Part shown: positions 1-6,284 of the stretch, one piece after another
Layout of the letters: each line of letters begins with the position of its first letter
Numbering within the stretch: the stretch's first letter is position 1
Source: Clostridiales bacterium UBA1389
Lineage (GTDB): Bacteria; Bacillota; Clostridia; Oscillospirales; CAG-382
Direction of reading: 5' to 3'
Assembly (NCBI GenBank): GCA_002305335.1
Contig: DBQR01000016.1
Coordinates: 1-10,226, forward strand
DNA length: 10,226 nt
Translations under genes and position numbers: made by a program
The notes under the pieces: model-generated
Database searches by the model: none
The model's input: the letters and a program-made list of their open reading frames with translations, nothing else
Told to the model about the DNA's origin: nothing

Positions 1-137
1 TATTTCGAATACGATAATAAATTAAAATTTATCGTGAAAAAGTGAATAAAATACTGCGTGATATAAATTTTATGGGGGTCAGCACAAAATGGCTGAATGA
101 TACACAGGCGATAATGTCCGGGTGGTATAACCCTTAA
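1..137 (+). pseudogene. 3' fragment of a damaged gene of unknown family
   Basis: The first 45 bases read as coding (YFEYDNKLKFIVKK, then TGA at 43-45). From there the -1 frame continues as a coding-like stretch (residues such as ILRDINFMGVSTKWLND, ending SGWYNP) to a TAA at 135-137. One missing A in the run at 37-41 would join the two segments into a continuous C-terminal tail. The start lies off the left edge. I do not recognise the family. Either the gene is decayed or the A-run is miscalled; the joined reading is inference. Bases 138-174 hold no clear promoter or terminator. Confidence 0.4.
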
Positions 138-174
138 ATGACGATTATAGGAACTTTGTTTATAAGTATAAAAT

Positions 175-182
175 AAAGGTGG
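175..182 (+). promoter_or_regulatory. ribosome binding site of first DUF3795 gene
   Basis: AAAGGTGG lies seven bases before the ATG at 190 and supports that start. No convincing -35/-10 pair was found upstream, although the stretch 155-175 is AT-rich with TATAAG and TATAAA words. Confidence 0.6.
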
Positions 183-189
183 TTACATA

Positions 190-558
190 ATGCAAAAAGT
201 AAAAATCCAATCCCGTTGCGGGCTGCTTTGCGATGAATGCGGTTTCAGAGATGAATACAACTGCGGCGGCTGTGTCGAAACCGACGGTCATCCGTTTCAC
301 GGCGAATGTCCGGTGGCGAAGTGCTGTCAGGACAGGGGATATATCCATTGTGGCGAATGCCCCGACATACCCGGACCCTGCGGTGTTTCGGAATGTGAAA
401 AGAAGGACGCAAACGGCTTTACACCCTGCAAGGGCTGCGGCAAAACCACCTGCGGCAAACTTCACGCCTATTCCTATACCGACCCCAATCATGGTGATAA
501 TCCTCCCGGCGCAAGAGTGGAGCGGTGTAAAAAATGGGCAAAGGAGAACGGGAAATGA
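190..558 (+). CDS. DUF3795 family Cys-rich protein
   Basis: This 122-residue protein of unknown function fits the DUF3795 family of small Cys-rich, probably metal-binding cytosolic proteins. It has 16 cysteines: C10, C14, C17, C25, C28, C40, C45, C46, C54, C57, C64, C69, C80, C83, C88 and C113. The opening RCGLLCDECGF, the central HCGECPDIPGPC, and the closing GARVERCKKWAKENG are the usual landmarks. There is no signal peptide or membrane segment. An extra Cys cluster, CKGCGKTTC at 80-88, sits where shorter relatives often have a helix. The stop overlaps the start of the HD-domain gene as ATGA, so the two are probably co-translated. Metal or Fe-S binding is inferred from Cys spacing only; the true role of the family is not known to me. 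Confidence 0.85.
   Translation: MQKVKIQSRCGLLCDECGFRDEYNCGGCVETDGHPFHGECPVAKCCQDRGYIHCGECPDIPGPCGVSECEKKDANGFTPCKGCGKTTCGKLHAYSYTDPNHGDNPPGARVERCKKWAKENGK
541..546 (+). promoter_or_regulatory. ribosome binding site deciding the HD-protein start
   Basis: AAGGAG ends eight bases before the ATG at 555. An in-frame ATG at 534 lies upstream of this site and has no comparable Shine-Dalgarno, so 555 is the better start. Confidence 0.7.
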
Positions 559-1124
559 CCGTAACCGGATTTATTAAAGACAAACTTATGACCGCAAACC
601 GGGAATACCTGGAAAGCTCAGCAGATCATTTTGACTTCTGGGAACAGCACATTAGGCTTGTCGTAAAGGAGGCGCTTATTTTAGCCGAGGAATACGGCGC
701 GGACAAAGAGATTGTCGAACTTGGCGCCCTGCTTCACGACATCGCGTCAGTTTCGGGTGTTGGTACAAGACAGGAACATCACACTAACGGTGCGTTAATC
801 GCCGACAGGCTCCTGACCGAATACGGCTATCCCGAAGACAAAAAAGCACGGGTAGTCGGCTGTGTTCTCCATCACAGAAGCAGCAAATATGCCGAAAGCA
901 TTGAGGAACTCTGCGTCGCCGATGCAGATATAATTTCGCATTACGATAATATCCCCATGTGCTTCGGCGTGGCATTCAAGTATAACAAAATAAACACGGA
1001 ATCGGTTGACGAGTGGATTAAGTATTTTGAGCATGATTTTAACGATTTGAGTGAACGGACAAAGCAGACTTTTAAACCGAGGTATGAAAATATTATGGAT
1101 GTGCTGTTCGGCGCATTGAAATAA
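555..1124 (+). CDS. HD domain-containing protein (putative metal-dependent phosphohydrolase)
   Basis: A 189-residue single HD domain. Visible ligands follow the HD superfamily order: H32 in EQHIRLV, the H61-D62 doublet in ALLHDIAS, a following H75-H76 pair, H105-H106 in CVLHHR, and D123/D125 in VADADIISHY. Such proteins usually hydrolyse phosphate esters of nucleotides or related molecules using one or two metals; the substrate cannot be read from the sequence. There is no membrane segment and no fused partner. The start at 555 is chosen over the in-frame ATG at 534 because AAGGAG precedes it and it gives an ATGA overlap with the DUF3795 stop. It is likely translated by coupling with that gene. 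The family call is strong and the reaction is inference. Confidence 0.85.
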   Translation: MTVTGFIKDKLMTANREYLESSADHFDFWEQHIRLVVKEALILAEEYGADKEIVELGALLHDIASVSGVGTRQEHHTNGALIADRLLTEYGYPEDKKARVVGCVLHHRSSKYAESIEELCVADADIISHYDNIPMCFGVAFKYNKINTESVDEWIKYFEHDFNDLSERTKQTFKPRYENIMDVLFGALK

Positions 1125-1136
1125 GGAGATAAAGTG

Positions 1137-1288
1137 ATGAACATAGAGATAAAAAATTAACCCCCGAAAAGGCAGAAGAGTATGTACGCTTTTTCGATAT
1201 TACGCCGCGTGATGTAAACAATGACGAGCAAAAATGTTATTGCGTTACATGGCACTGTCTGTGTCTGGGGCGAAAACGGATGAGGTAA
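1137..1288 (+). pseudogene. GNAT acetyltransferase, N-terminal remnant with frameshift
   Basis: AAGGAG at 1123-1128 precedes ATG 1137, but the frame gives only MNIEIKN before TAA at 1158-1160. In the -1 frame, coding resumes at once from TTA 1157 with LTPEKAEEYVRFFDI, then a CYCVTW motif, to TAA at 1286-1288. Together these match the N-terminus of GNAT acetyltransferases of the type that begin M-x-I-x-I-x-x-LTP and carry the FFD and CYCVTW motifs. The acetyl-CoA binding core is absent, so the gene is truncated as well as frameshifted. The break is at A_AAA_AAT (1151-1157), equivalent to the loss of one A. It follows the HD gene by 12 bases and was probably the next cistron. The family call comes from motif memory, not a search. 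Confidence 0.6.
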
Positions 1289-1356
1289 ATCTGCCATACG
1301 ACAATATGATGGACAGTCATAAGGATTTACGAATAAATCTGGAGTTAAATTTATGA
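1251..1356 (+). other. decayed coding sequence between GNAT remnant and kinase gene
   Basis: Short coding-like pieces occur in different frames. One reads GTVCVWGENG, then TGA (1281-1283), then GKS. A second frame runs from ATG 1234 and ends in LPYDNMMDSHKDLRINLELNL with TGA at 1354-1356, overlapping the next start as ATGA. This looks like the tail of another broken gene joined to the GNAT remnant. No family can be assigned, and chance open frames are not excluded. Confidence 0.3.
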
Positions 1357-1847
1357 AACAAAAGCTAATAATTATTTCCGGCTCGCCCTGCGTAGGCAAG
1401 ACAACCGTAGCGGAACGGCTGTTTGACAGTCTGTCGAACAGCGCTTACCTTGACGGGGACTGGTGCTGGTGCGTCAACCCTTTTTCAATTACCGACCCGC
1501 GGCTTCGCAACGGCGATAAAAATATGTCGTTCATACTGTCAATGTATCTGAATTCGGTTTTCGATTATGTGATTTTTTCTTCCGTAGTAGTGATGTATAA
1601 GACCATCCGCGAAACGGTAATCAATGATATAACGGCAAAGGATTTCGATATTATCGGCATCACCTTGTCCTGCTCTGAGGAAACCCTCCGTGCGCGTCAC
1701 AAAAAACGCGGCGACAAAGGCGAGGTCTCGTTTCACTGGCTTCACTTGCCGCCTTATCCGGGTGATGTTGTTATAAACACCGATGGCAAAACAGTCCGGC
1801 AGACAGTTGAGATTATTAAAGCACTTATTGAGAGAACTAACGGATAA
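1353..1847 (+). CDS. small P-loop NTPase, nucleotide/shikimate kinase-like
   Basis: A 164-residue soluble protein with a Walker A loop at residues 10-18 (GSPCVGKTT) directly after a hydrophobic first strand. YLDGDWCW at 32-39 provides acidic residues in the usual substrate/Mg position. A hydrophobic strand at 70-80 (FDYVIFSSVVV) and a lid-like R113-A-R115-HKKRGD segment are followed by VINTDGKTVRQTVEIIKALI, typical of the C-terminal end of small phosphotransferases in the AAA/NMP-kinase-like group. The phosphoryl acceptor is unknown; roles such as small-molecule or antibiotic phosphorylation are possible but unsupported. GGAG at 1341-1344 lies eight bases before the ATG, confirming the start. 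A fossil frame upstream overlaps the start as ATGA. The fold call is firm and the substrate is unassigned. Confidence 0.8.
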   Translation: MKQKLIIISGSPCVGKTTVAERLFDSLSNSAYLDGDWCWCVNPFSITDPRLRNGDKNMSFILSMYLNSVFDYVIFSSVVVMYKTIRETVINDITAKDFDIIGITLSCSEETLRARHKKRGDKGEVSFHWLHLPPYPGDVVINTDGKTVRQTVEIIKALIERTNG

Positions 1848-1996
1848 CACCGATTTGTCGAAAAAGAGAACACTATACAATAAATTACGGAAGATGACAG
1901 ACAATGAAAAACATAATCTTGCCGGTGCCGTTTTGGAACTGATCCTTGTTTCGGCAGGTAAGATAATTATATTTTTGATTAAAAGGATGTAATGTT
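1848..1996 (+). other. gap with a weak coding-like frame
   Basis: This 149-base gap has no terminator or recognisable promoter. One frame stays open to TAA 1990-1992 and would give residues like TDNEKHNLAGAVLELILVSAGK, but the only Shine-Dalgarno nearby (CGGAAG) is too close to its ATG. The frame also runs back over the end of the kinase gene. It may be a gene remnant or chance; I make no call. Confidence 0.2.
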
Positions 1997-2814
1997 ATGA
2001 CCGCACATGAACTGATGATAATAACGAATCACTGCCTTATCAAGGGCGGCAAGCCGACCGAACCCCCGAAACAAAATATTGTCCGTCAGCTTATGGCGGC
2101 AAGAACGGCTCCGGTTCAAGCGAAAAACTTCTATATCGGAGTAAAATTTCCCAACAACACCGATGAAAACGGACGCCGGATGTATCCGCTTTTCTTTATA
2201 CCGCCTTACAACAACGGAAAAAATACAAGACAATATTAAATCAGACTCCGAAAACCCATATTTTTTCGGCAAATATGTACGAGCTTGAGATACTGCGGCT
2301 GCTGCATCTTTTTGCGCCGGATGAGCCTGAAATTAAATTGATGGTCGATAAAACGCTTGCCCGGCTGAAAACCACCTGTTTCGGATATACGGACGACGGC
2401 GTCGGCGAATGCTTTGATACTTCGCTTGTTGTTTTGCGTTTCCTTGCCGCCGTCAAGCCGGATGAAAGGGAATGGATTCAAAGCCGTATTGACAATTACA
2501 ACAGACACTATAACGATAAAAAGCGTCCGTCCTTCTGCGTGTGGTACTATTGGCTCTGCCTGTCCGAGTTACCCTTTGATATCGCAAAGCCGGAGGTTGA
2601 CAAGTACAAAGGCGAAATGCTCAACTGGTTTGTCAATAAAAGCTGTGTGATGAACAGCGAAAACGATAAAACCATTCATCCGGTGCTTTTTTCAATGCTC
2701 CGCAACAATCTTGCCCGTTATCCGGAATACGAATATATTAAAACCCGTCAGCCTTATATCAGCGGTAAAGACGGGCGGCTGCATTTTGATATGGGAAAGG
2801 AATCTAATATATGA
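1997..2814 (+). pseudogene. unknown conserved-looking protein broken by one frameshift
   Basis: Two open segments belong together. The first (1997-2239, 80 residues) begins MTAHELMIITNHCLIKGG and runs to PLFFIPPYNNGKNTRQY. The second is read in the -1 frame as KKYKTILNQTPKTHIFSANM and on through MYELEILRLLHLFAPDEPE to MGKESNI at 2814. One missing A in the run at 2218-2223 explains the break; 818 bases plus one gives exactly 273 codons (272 residues and a stop). The second segment is helix-rich with many aromatics and a conserved-looking GYTDDGVGECFDTSLVVLRF motif, but I recognise no domain. GGA at 1985-1987 is a modest ribosome binding site. The TGA overlaps the next ATG as ATGA. It could be a true pseudogene, a sequencing error, or a frameshifted product. 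Confidence 0.7.
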
Positions 2815-3116
2815 ATAAAACCGATTTTTCCAAAATCAACCCCTGCGGCGGATGCTGTGATAATTGCGGATATAAGAATGATGGAGAATGTAAAGGCTGT
2901 CGTGAAGCAGAAGGCAAATGTGTTAAGCTGTGGTCTGACGGATGTGCAATATATAAATGTTGTTATGAGCATAACGTATATTTCTGCGGTGTCTGTAGTG
3001 AGTTCCCCTGCGATTGGATTATAAAAAAAGTCGCCGAGTGGGATAAAGACGGTATCGAAAAGCTGAAAAAATTAAGTGTTGAGCATAAGGAGTTAAAGGC
3101 ATGCAGCCGAAAATAA
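2811..3116 (+). CDS. DUF3795 family Cys-rich protein, short form
   Basis: This 101-residue soluble protein has 14 cysteines. It opens with NPCGGCCDNCGY (C12, C15, C16, C19), continues through CKGC (27-30), C37, C45 and the CC pair at 50-51, then FCGVCSEFPC (C59, C62, C67), and ends in a charged helix rich in Lys and Glu. That layout matches compact DUF3795 proteins, with CGVCSEFPC as the clearest landmark. It differs from the 190-558 protein in having no extra Cys cluster near the C-terminus. Function is unknown; metal or Fe-S binding is a guess from the cysteines. Its ATG overlaps the preceding stop as ATGA, and its last 16 bases overlap the next gene, so it sits inside a tightly coupled series. 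Confidence 0.85.
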   Translation: MNKTDFSKINPCGGCCDNCGYKNDGECKGCREAEGKCVKLWSDGCAIYKCCYEHNVYFCGVCSEFPCDWIIKKVAEWDKDGIEKLKKLSVEHKELKACSRK

Positions 3117-4072
3117 TCATAAAGGGTGAAACGGCAATCCACGGGCTCCGCGGCGACGGCGGGGAAACGAAAACACTATGGGAAAAGTTCGAAAAGCGTT
3201 TTGTCAGGAAGCCGTTTGAAAAAGTCGGCGAATGTGCTTATGAAATACGCACTTCAAACGGTAAAAAGCCGGTGCGTCCGGGAAGGGATGTTCTGGTAGG
3301 TTACGAACGGGCATTAAAAAACAACGAGGGAGGATATAATTGCATTGTCCTCCCCGCCGGCGAATATGCGGTGTTCGATATCTGCACCGACGATGGTTAC
3401 GACAGCGATAACACAGCTATCCGAAAGTGGCTTGATGAAAACGGCACTTATATCCGCCGTGAGATATACGATAATAATTTTATCCTCATATGTTATGATC
3501 CGGAAAAGTCCAAAGACGGCGATAAACCCGATTCGGTTGAAATACGGATTCCGGTTTTTAATAAGCGTAAAAGCATTATACCGGATTTATTGCAAGAGCA
3601 AAGCTTCGGATATATCAGCGCTGAAAACAAAGAATTTATTACCGTGTTTGACGCCGAAATGGAAAAGTGCGGCTACAGTGCCGGAAACACTATCGGAAAC
3701 GGCTTTTGCTGGAGCAGGCATATGCTGATATATAGTAAGGTCAACGTAAAATCCCCGGTTGTGGCGGCACGGATTTATTTAAGGGAAAGCGGTATCTGTC
3801 TGAGACTGTTTTTGAACGATGTCACAAAACACGGCGGATATATCGGGAACGCGCCGGATTTTATAAAATCCGTCTTTACGGGCGAATACGGCAAATGCAG
3901 GCACTGCAAGGGCGATAACTGTAAATTCCGCAAGGACTACGAAATAGGCGGCGTAAAATACGAAAAATGCAACGGTTATACCTTCGAGTTTTATTCACCT
4001 GACACAAAAAAGCTGCCTGAATACATTACGCTTTTTAAGGAATTTTATTGTAAAAAGGGAAACAGCATATGA
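3101..4072 (+). CDS. GyrI-like effector-binding domain protein with Cys-rich C-terminal region
   Basis: A 323-residue protein. Residues 1-152 look like the GyrI-like (AraC effector-binding) ligand-binding fold: an opening strand, LWEKFEKRF, the landmark LPAGEYAVFDI at 84-94, IRKWLDENGTYIRR at 107-120, and a closing SVEIRIPV strand. The family usually binds small hydrophobic or cationic molecules and is often fused to a helix-turn-helix, but none is visible here, so this is a stand-alone sensor or sequestering protein. Residues 160-323 form a second module with a possible metal site: C266, C269 and C274 (CRHCKGDNC) plus C290 in YEKCNGYTFEF, a tail I associate with GyrI-like proteins of Clostridia. 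AAGGAG at 3087-3092 supports the start, which lies inside the end of the DUF3795 gene (16-base overlap). The ligand is unknown. Confidence 0.75.
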   Translation: MQPKIIIKGETAIHGLRGDGGETKTLWEKFEKRFVRKPFEKVGECAYEIRTSNGKKPVRPGRDVLVGYERALKNNEGGYNCIVLPAGEYAVFDICTDDGYDSDNTAIRKWLDENGTYIRREIYDNNFILICYDPEKSKDGDKPDSVEIRIPVFNKRKSIIPDLLQEQSFGYISAENKEFITVFDAEMEKCGYSAGNTIGNGFCWSRHMLIYSKVNVKSPVVAARIYLRESGICLRLFLNDVTKHGGYIGNAPDFIKSVFTGEYGKCRHCKGDNCKFRKDYEIGGVKYEKCNGYTFEFYSPDTKKLPEYITLFKEFYCKKGNSI

Positions 4073-4941
4073 TAAATGATAAAACACTTGCATGGCTGCT
4101 TGAGGACAACAATCCCGCGGTCAAATACCGCACACAGACCGAACTGCTCGGCGAGTCTGCCGACAACACCGAAGCAAAAGAATGGATATTCGGCGCACTC
4201 CCCGAAAACTGGCATGAAACCAAGGGTTTGTGGTACACCTATTACATAACCGCCCTTGCGGAATGCGGAATGAAAAGCAGTGATATTGCTCCCGAACATC
4301 TGCAAAAAGCGTTTGACGGATTTGATTCCGTATTCGATTGCAACTGCGGCGATTTTATGCTGCTGCGGGCGCTGGTGAAACTCGGATTCGGCAATAACGA
4401 GACGGTAAGGAGGACAATAGAAAAATCCGGCGAATATATATTGCTGGATGGCGGATTTTTGTGCTTACATCGTCTTAATAAAATGAAATACACGCCGAAA
4501 AGCTGTTATAAAGCCAACCTTCATGCACTGCTGCTGGCGGCGGAATGCAAAAAGTACAAAATCGATTGTCCGTTTACGGACAGACTGACGGAATACTTCT
4601 GGAATCATAATATATTTTACCGCACGGACGACAAAAACACACTTGTGCTGAACGCCCGTCCCGGCTGGCGTACCGTTGACACTTTTTATCCGTTTGAGGT
4701 CATGCGTGTCGGGCTTCAGAATGTTGTGGAATCGTTTGCGGTACTGGGCTTCGGCAATGACGAAAGGCTGAATCCGGCGTGGGATATGTTAAATACCTGT
4801 AAGGACGAAAGCGGGAAAACACTGCTCGGCGGCACGCTGACAAAATCATATCTTCCGAAAGAACGAGTCGGCAAGCCGGGTAAATGGGTAACGTTATACA
4901 GCCTGCTTGCCGAAAAAGAGCGTTTAAATAATGCTTTTTAA
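4069..4941 (+). CDS. prenyltransferase/squalene-oxidase-like helical toroid protein
   Basis: A 290-residue soluble, helix-rich protein. Features suggesting the alpha-alpha toroid (terpenoid cyclase/prenyltransferase-like) fold are the N-terminal AWLLEDNNPAVKYRTQTELL, internal repeats built around DGGF (127-130), ARPGWRTVDTFYPFEVMRV (196-214) and a glycine-rich turn before GGTLTKSYLPKERVGKPGKW (254-273). The last motif, ending KWVTLYSLL, is one I associate with uncharacterised members of this group in Clostridia. I see no catalytic DDxxD or DxDD motif, so terpene chemistry should not be assumed; a binding role is as likely. The start overlaps the GyrI-like gene's stop as ATGA, which points to translational coupling. 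After its TAA the same frame continues into a gene fossil. Confidence 0.65.
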   Translation: MINDKTLAWLLEDNNPAVKYRTQTELLGESADNTEAKEWIFGALPENWHETKGLWYTYYITALAECGMKSSDIAPEHLQKAFDGFDSVFDCNCGDFMLLRALVKLGFGNNETVRRTIEKSGEYILLDGGFLCLHRLNKMKYTPKSCYKANLHALLLAAECKKYKIDCPFTDRLTEYFWNHNIFYRTDDKNTLVLNARPGWRTVDTFYPFEVMRVGLQNVVESFAVLGFGNDERLNPAWDMLNTCKDESGKTLLGGTLTKSYLPKERVGKPGKWVTLYSLLAEKERLNNAF

Positions 4942-5148
4942 GCCGGATCAAGCCGAGTGTCCGACACGGAAACCGTTGTGATTATATACCGCTTGACAGA
5001 TTTGAATATTGGGAACGGATATAATAACTGCTGTTTACTCGGTTCTGATGACATCGACTACGAAAACGGAACAATACTTATACAAAAACCCAGATGTAAA
5101 GCTATAGGCTGATTTTCACTTGAGAGCGAACTGTATAAAATAACGTAA
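4942..5148 (+). pseudogene. gene fossil with an in-frame TGA
   Basis: The frame directly after the 4941 stop is open and strongly coding-like: VSDTETVVIIYRLTDL from GTG 4957, then GNGYNNCCLLGSDDIDYENG, then a segment ending PRCKAIG. A TGA at 5110-5112 interrupts it. Beyond the TGA the same frame continues FSLESELYKIT to TAA at 5146-5148. There is no ATG and no proper ribosome binding site, so this is probably the 3' part of a lost gene with a nonsense mutation, where the TGA replaced a Trp or Cys codon. No family was recognised. The TTGACA and TATAAT words inside it belong to codons and are spaced 21 bases apart. Confidence 0.5.
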
Positions 5149-5157
5149 AAATATATA

Positions 5158-5165
5158 ACGGAGGA
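5158..5165 (+). promoter_or_regulatory. ribosome binding site of VOC gene
   Basis: ACGGAGGA centres GGAGG seven bases before ATG 5172. This favours that start over the in-frame ATGs at 5184 and 5187. Confidence 0.7.
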
Positions 5166-5171
5166 ACGGCT

Positions 5172-5537
5172 ATGCACAGATCAATGATGCAGGTATTTGT
5201 CAGGGGGAGTAAAGAGGCGTTCGAGATTTATAAAAGGGCATTCAATGCAGTTGCGTTATGCGCCTACGAGGACGGAAACGGCGGTTATATGCATTCGGAG
5301 CTTAACGCCGACGGGCAGGTGATTGCCGTTTCGGAAATTGCCGAGGATTTGAATCCCGGCAACACCATGATGTTCTGTTTCGAATTCGGCGAAGGCGGCG
5401 AGGATAAAATCAGGACGGCTTACGAGGTGCTGAAACAAGACGCGCTTGCCTGTTCGCCCCTTGACAGTTGCGATTACAGCAAACTGCAATTCGTCTGTAC
5501 CGATAAATTCGGCGTGACCTGGTGCTTGTTTGTATGA
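5172..5537 (+). CDS. VOC family protein, PhnB-like
   Basis: A 121-residue single-module protein of the vicinal oxygen chelate fold, most like the PhnB / 3-demethylubiquinone methyltransferase-like branch. Landmarks are MQVFVRGSKEAFEIYKRAF (6-24), the H41-S-E43 metal-ligand position in GGYMHSEL, IAVSE at 51-55, the GNTMMFCFEFGEGG strand (63-76), a helix IRTAYEVLKQDA, and the closing DKFGVTWCLFV that ends the last strand. Relatives are metal-binding enzymes or binding proteins of largely unknown substrate, some linked to antibiotic or toxin resistance. It is preceded by a strong GGAGG and followed by about 200 bases without a clear gene, so it may be monocistronic. The family call is firm; the activity is unknown. 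Confidence 0.8.
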   Translation: MHRSMMQVFVRGSKEAFEIYKRAFNAVALCAYEDGNGGYMHSELNADGQVIAVSEIAEDLNPGNTMMFCFEFGEGGEDKIRTAYEVLKQDALACSPLDSCDYSKLQFVCTDKFGVTWCLFV

Positions 5538-5573
5538 GAAGGTAAAATTATTGTGCTGACTTAACAAAGCGGG

Positions 5574-5602
5574 AATATTTGAAGTGTTTTCGAACAAATA
5601 TT
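5574..5602. repeat. 8-bp inverted repeat in the 5538-5742 intergenic region
   Basis: AATATTTG at 5574-5581 is mirrored exactly by CAAATATT at 5595-5602, with a 13-base loop that contains TTCGAA. There is no T-run after it, so an intrinsic terminator is unlikely; an operator or chance AT-rich symmetry are alternatives. Elsewhere in 5538-5742 there is a weaker 7-bp symmetry (TTTTCAA/TTGAAAA around 5640-5656) and short coding-like frames without starts. Confidence 0.3.
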
Positions 5603-5742
5603 GTGATATAAAGAAATGTAATAAATTGAAAGAACGGTTTTTCAAGTTTTGAAAACTGACCGAGTGAAAAGACTTGAAATATTTATTAAATCGGTACAAC
5701 CGTATTTGATAAACGAAATATTCAGTCTATGGAGGCGAGGAA

Positions 5743-6204
5743 ATGGAAATAAGACTGGCGGAATCAAAGGATATTCCGGGTATATGCGTTTTATACAACG
5801 AATTCTATATCTACAATGCCGGTCAGCAGCCCCGATACTATAAAAAAGCCACAGAGACAGGCAAATACCCTAAAAGCGTAATCGAAAACGACTCGGAAGA
5901 CATTTTTATTGCCGTAGATGGTAATACCGTTATCGGTTTGATACATATAACCGAAGAAAAGACACCGCCTTATGATTGCCTGGTACAGCACAGATTTGCC
6001 CTTGTCGTGGATTTATTTGTGCGGGACAGCTTTCGCAACAAGGGTGTAGGAGGTCAGCTGTTCGAAACCGCAAAGCAATGGGCAAAGTCTAGGGGGCTGG
6101 ATTACATTGAGCTGAACGTCCTTGCCGAAAACATAAACGGAATTCGGTTTTACGAGCATAAAGAATTAAAGACGGTCTCGCATACAATGCGTTATATGTT
6201 ATAA
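5743..6204 (+). CDS. GNAT family N-acetyltransferase
   Basis: A 153-residue single GNAT domain that uses acetyl-CoA to acetylate an unknown amine. It starts MEIRLAESKDIPGICVLYNEF, typical of the first strand and helix. Motif A begins with the strand FALVVDLFV (85-93) and continues with R98-N-K-G101-V-G103-G, the pyrophosphate-binding loop. The helix LFETAKQWAKSRGLDYIEL follows, then N129/N132 and the FYEHKEL segment with Y137 at the usual catalytic-tyrosine position. Length is normal for the family. GGAGG at 5731-5735 lies seven bases before the ATG and fixes the start. The gene stands alone between gaps of about 200 and 80 bases. Acceptor specificity cannot be read; this subgroup includes regulators of small-molecule toxicity as well as protein acetylases. 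Confidence 0.85.
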   Translation: MEIRLAESKDIPGICVLYNEFYIYNAGQQPRYYKKATETGKYPKSVIENDSEDIFIAVDGNTVIGLIHITEEKTPPYDCLVQHRFALVVDLFVRDSFRNKGVGGQLFETAKQWAKSRGLDYIELNVLAENINGIRFYEHKELKTVSHTMRYML

Positions 6205-6284
6205 GCCTGTTGCAAAACATATAAATTCCAACAACAATTATCAGTAATCACGGGGTTTTATAAATATATATCGGAGAGACTACT

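Noticed and set aside
2244..2288. Alternative two-step frame repair of the broken gene (through a frame reading SDSENPYFFGKY)
   Set aside because: It needs two indels; a single missing A at 2218-2223 gives a continuous 272-residue protein, so the one-step model is simpler.
4993..5025. TTGACA and TATAAT words suggesting a promoter for the VOC gene
   Set aside because: The spacing is 21 bases, which is too long, and both words lie inside a coding-like fossil frame where they read as codons (LTD, GYNN).
5113..5139. TTTTCA / TATAAA promoter-like pair before the VOC gene
   Set aside because: Spacing is only 15 bases, the -35 is poor, and the stretch is better explained as the end of the fossil frame (FSLESELYKIT).
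4941..5148. Recoded TGA (selenocysteine or Trp) linking the toroid gene and the downstream frame
   Set aside because: The toroid gene ends at a TAA, TGA ends several intact genes nearby, and no selenocysteine-insertion-type stem-loop was evident after 5112.
5640..5656. TTTTCAA/TTGAAAA hairpin as a terminator
   Set aside because: It is a seven-pair AT-rich stem without a following T-run.
5256..5699. 147-residue open frame on the minus strand
   Set aside because: It lies antisense to the VOC gene, which has clear family motifs and a strong ribosome binding site; the antisense product shows no recognisable domain.
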